From assembly GCF_001591465.1 (NCBI RefSeq), contig NZ_BCUY01000018.1, forward strand, positions 1 to 58,903: a stretch of 58,903 bases of DNA. Reading direction: 5' to 3'. Shown piece by piece: positions 58,877 through 58,903 of the stretch. The position numbers and the translations under genes were made by a program. Below the pieces are notes generated by a model. The model worked only from the letters and a program-made list of their open reading frames with translations, was not told the DNA's origin and ran no database searches. The first letter of the stretch is position 1. The number at the start of each line of letters is the position of its first letter. The DNA comes from Cytobacillus firmus NBRC 15306 (lineage in GTDB: Bacteria; Bacillota; Bacilli; Bacillales; Cytobacillaceae).

Positions 58877-58903
58877 AGTGTAAAATTGGAATTCTACACT
58901 TTT
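58877..58903. terminator. Terminator at the right edge
   Basis: AAAAGTGTA and TACACTTTT around a 12-base loop. It ends at the window edge, so its gene lies outside. Confidence 0.7.

Overview
This window comes from the chromosome of a low-GC, endospore-forming member of the Bacillaceae. It carries spo0M, a YjcZ-type sporulation peptide and spore-type Hsp20 genes, with AGGAGG-like ribosome binding sites and many TTG/GTG starts. Gene content and order follow Bacillus subtilis closely. I infer a Cytobacillus/Mesobacillus-like genome rather than B. subtilis itself, because many genes are inserted between the shared ones. I see no rRNA, intact tRNA, CRISPR array, phage or complete insertion sequence.

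Layout. Positions 1-4.1 kb: a gene tail, a small membrane protein and a short tellurite/toxic-anion type operon (yceG, yceH/telA, terD) behind a sigma-W-like promoter. 4.2-7.2 kb: a secreted zinc protease of the anthrax lethal factor/Pro-Pro endopeptidase type, then thyA-dfrA and a PlsC-type acyltransferase. 7.2-14.8 kb: ilvA, the Tat translocase (tatA, tatC), ypmP, a DegV protein, a nucleoside hydrolase and ypmQ-ypmR-ypmS. 14.8-18.6 kb: a DUF4397 protein, an RsgA-like GTPase, and msrA-msrB-ypqE. 18.6-22.5 kb: an SGNH hydrolase, a YjcZ peptide, an FAD oxidoreductase behind a PurR-type operator, and a wrecked LD-carboxypeptidase gene. In B. subtilis 168 prophage SPbeta occupies this junction; here it is absent.

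22.7-33.9 kb is the most interesting block, an enlarged yodT-S-R-Q-P-kamA-yokU locus. It also holds a GABA-type aminotransferase, an aldehyde dehydrogenase and a sigma-54 activator (KamR-like). Together these enzymes can be read as a route from L-lysine through beta-lysine, N6-acetyl-beta-lysine and 4-acetamidobutyrate to GABA and succinate. kamA has a near-perfect sigma-54 promoter, with a dyad about 100 bp upstream that recurs in front of the regulator gene.

33.9-44.7 kb continues the collinear yod region (yozE, yodN, yozD, spo0M, a GDPD, yodL, deoD, yodJ, copZ, ctpA, an LCP lipoprotein, yodH). It includes several very small genes that a length cutoff would miss. 44.8-58.9 kb is more accessory: a COG0523 GTPase, small zinc-ribbon and hypothetical proteins, a two-component system flanked by two lipoproteins, a CAP-domain secreted protein, two acetyltransferases, two Hsp20-like spore proteins behind a sigma-K promoter, an SDR lacking its catalytic tyrosine, a MATE exporter, and an amidohydrolase. 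Two copies of a hairpin-rich Bacillus repeat and an unidentified structured leader RNA are also present.
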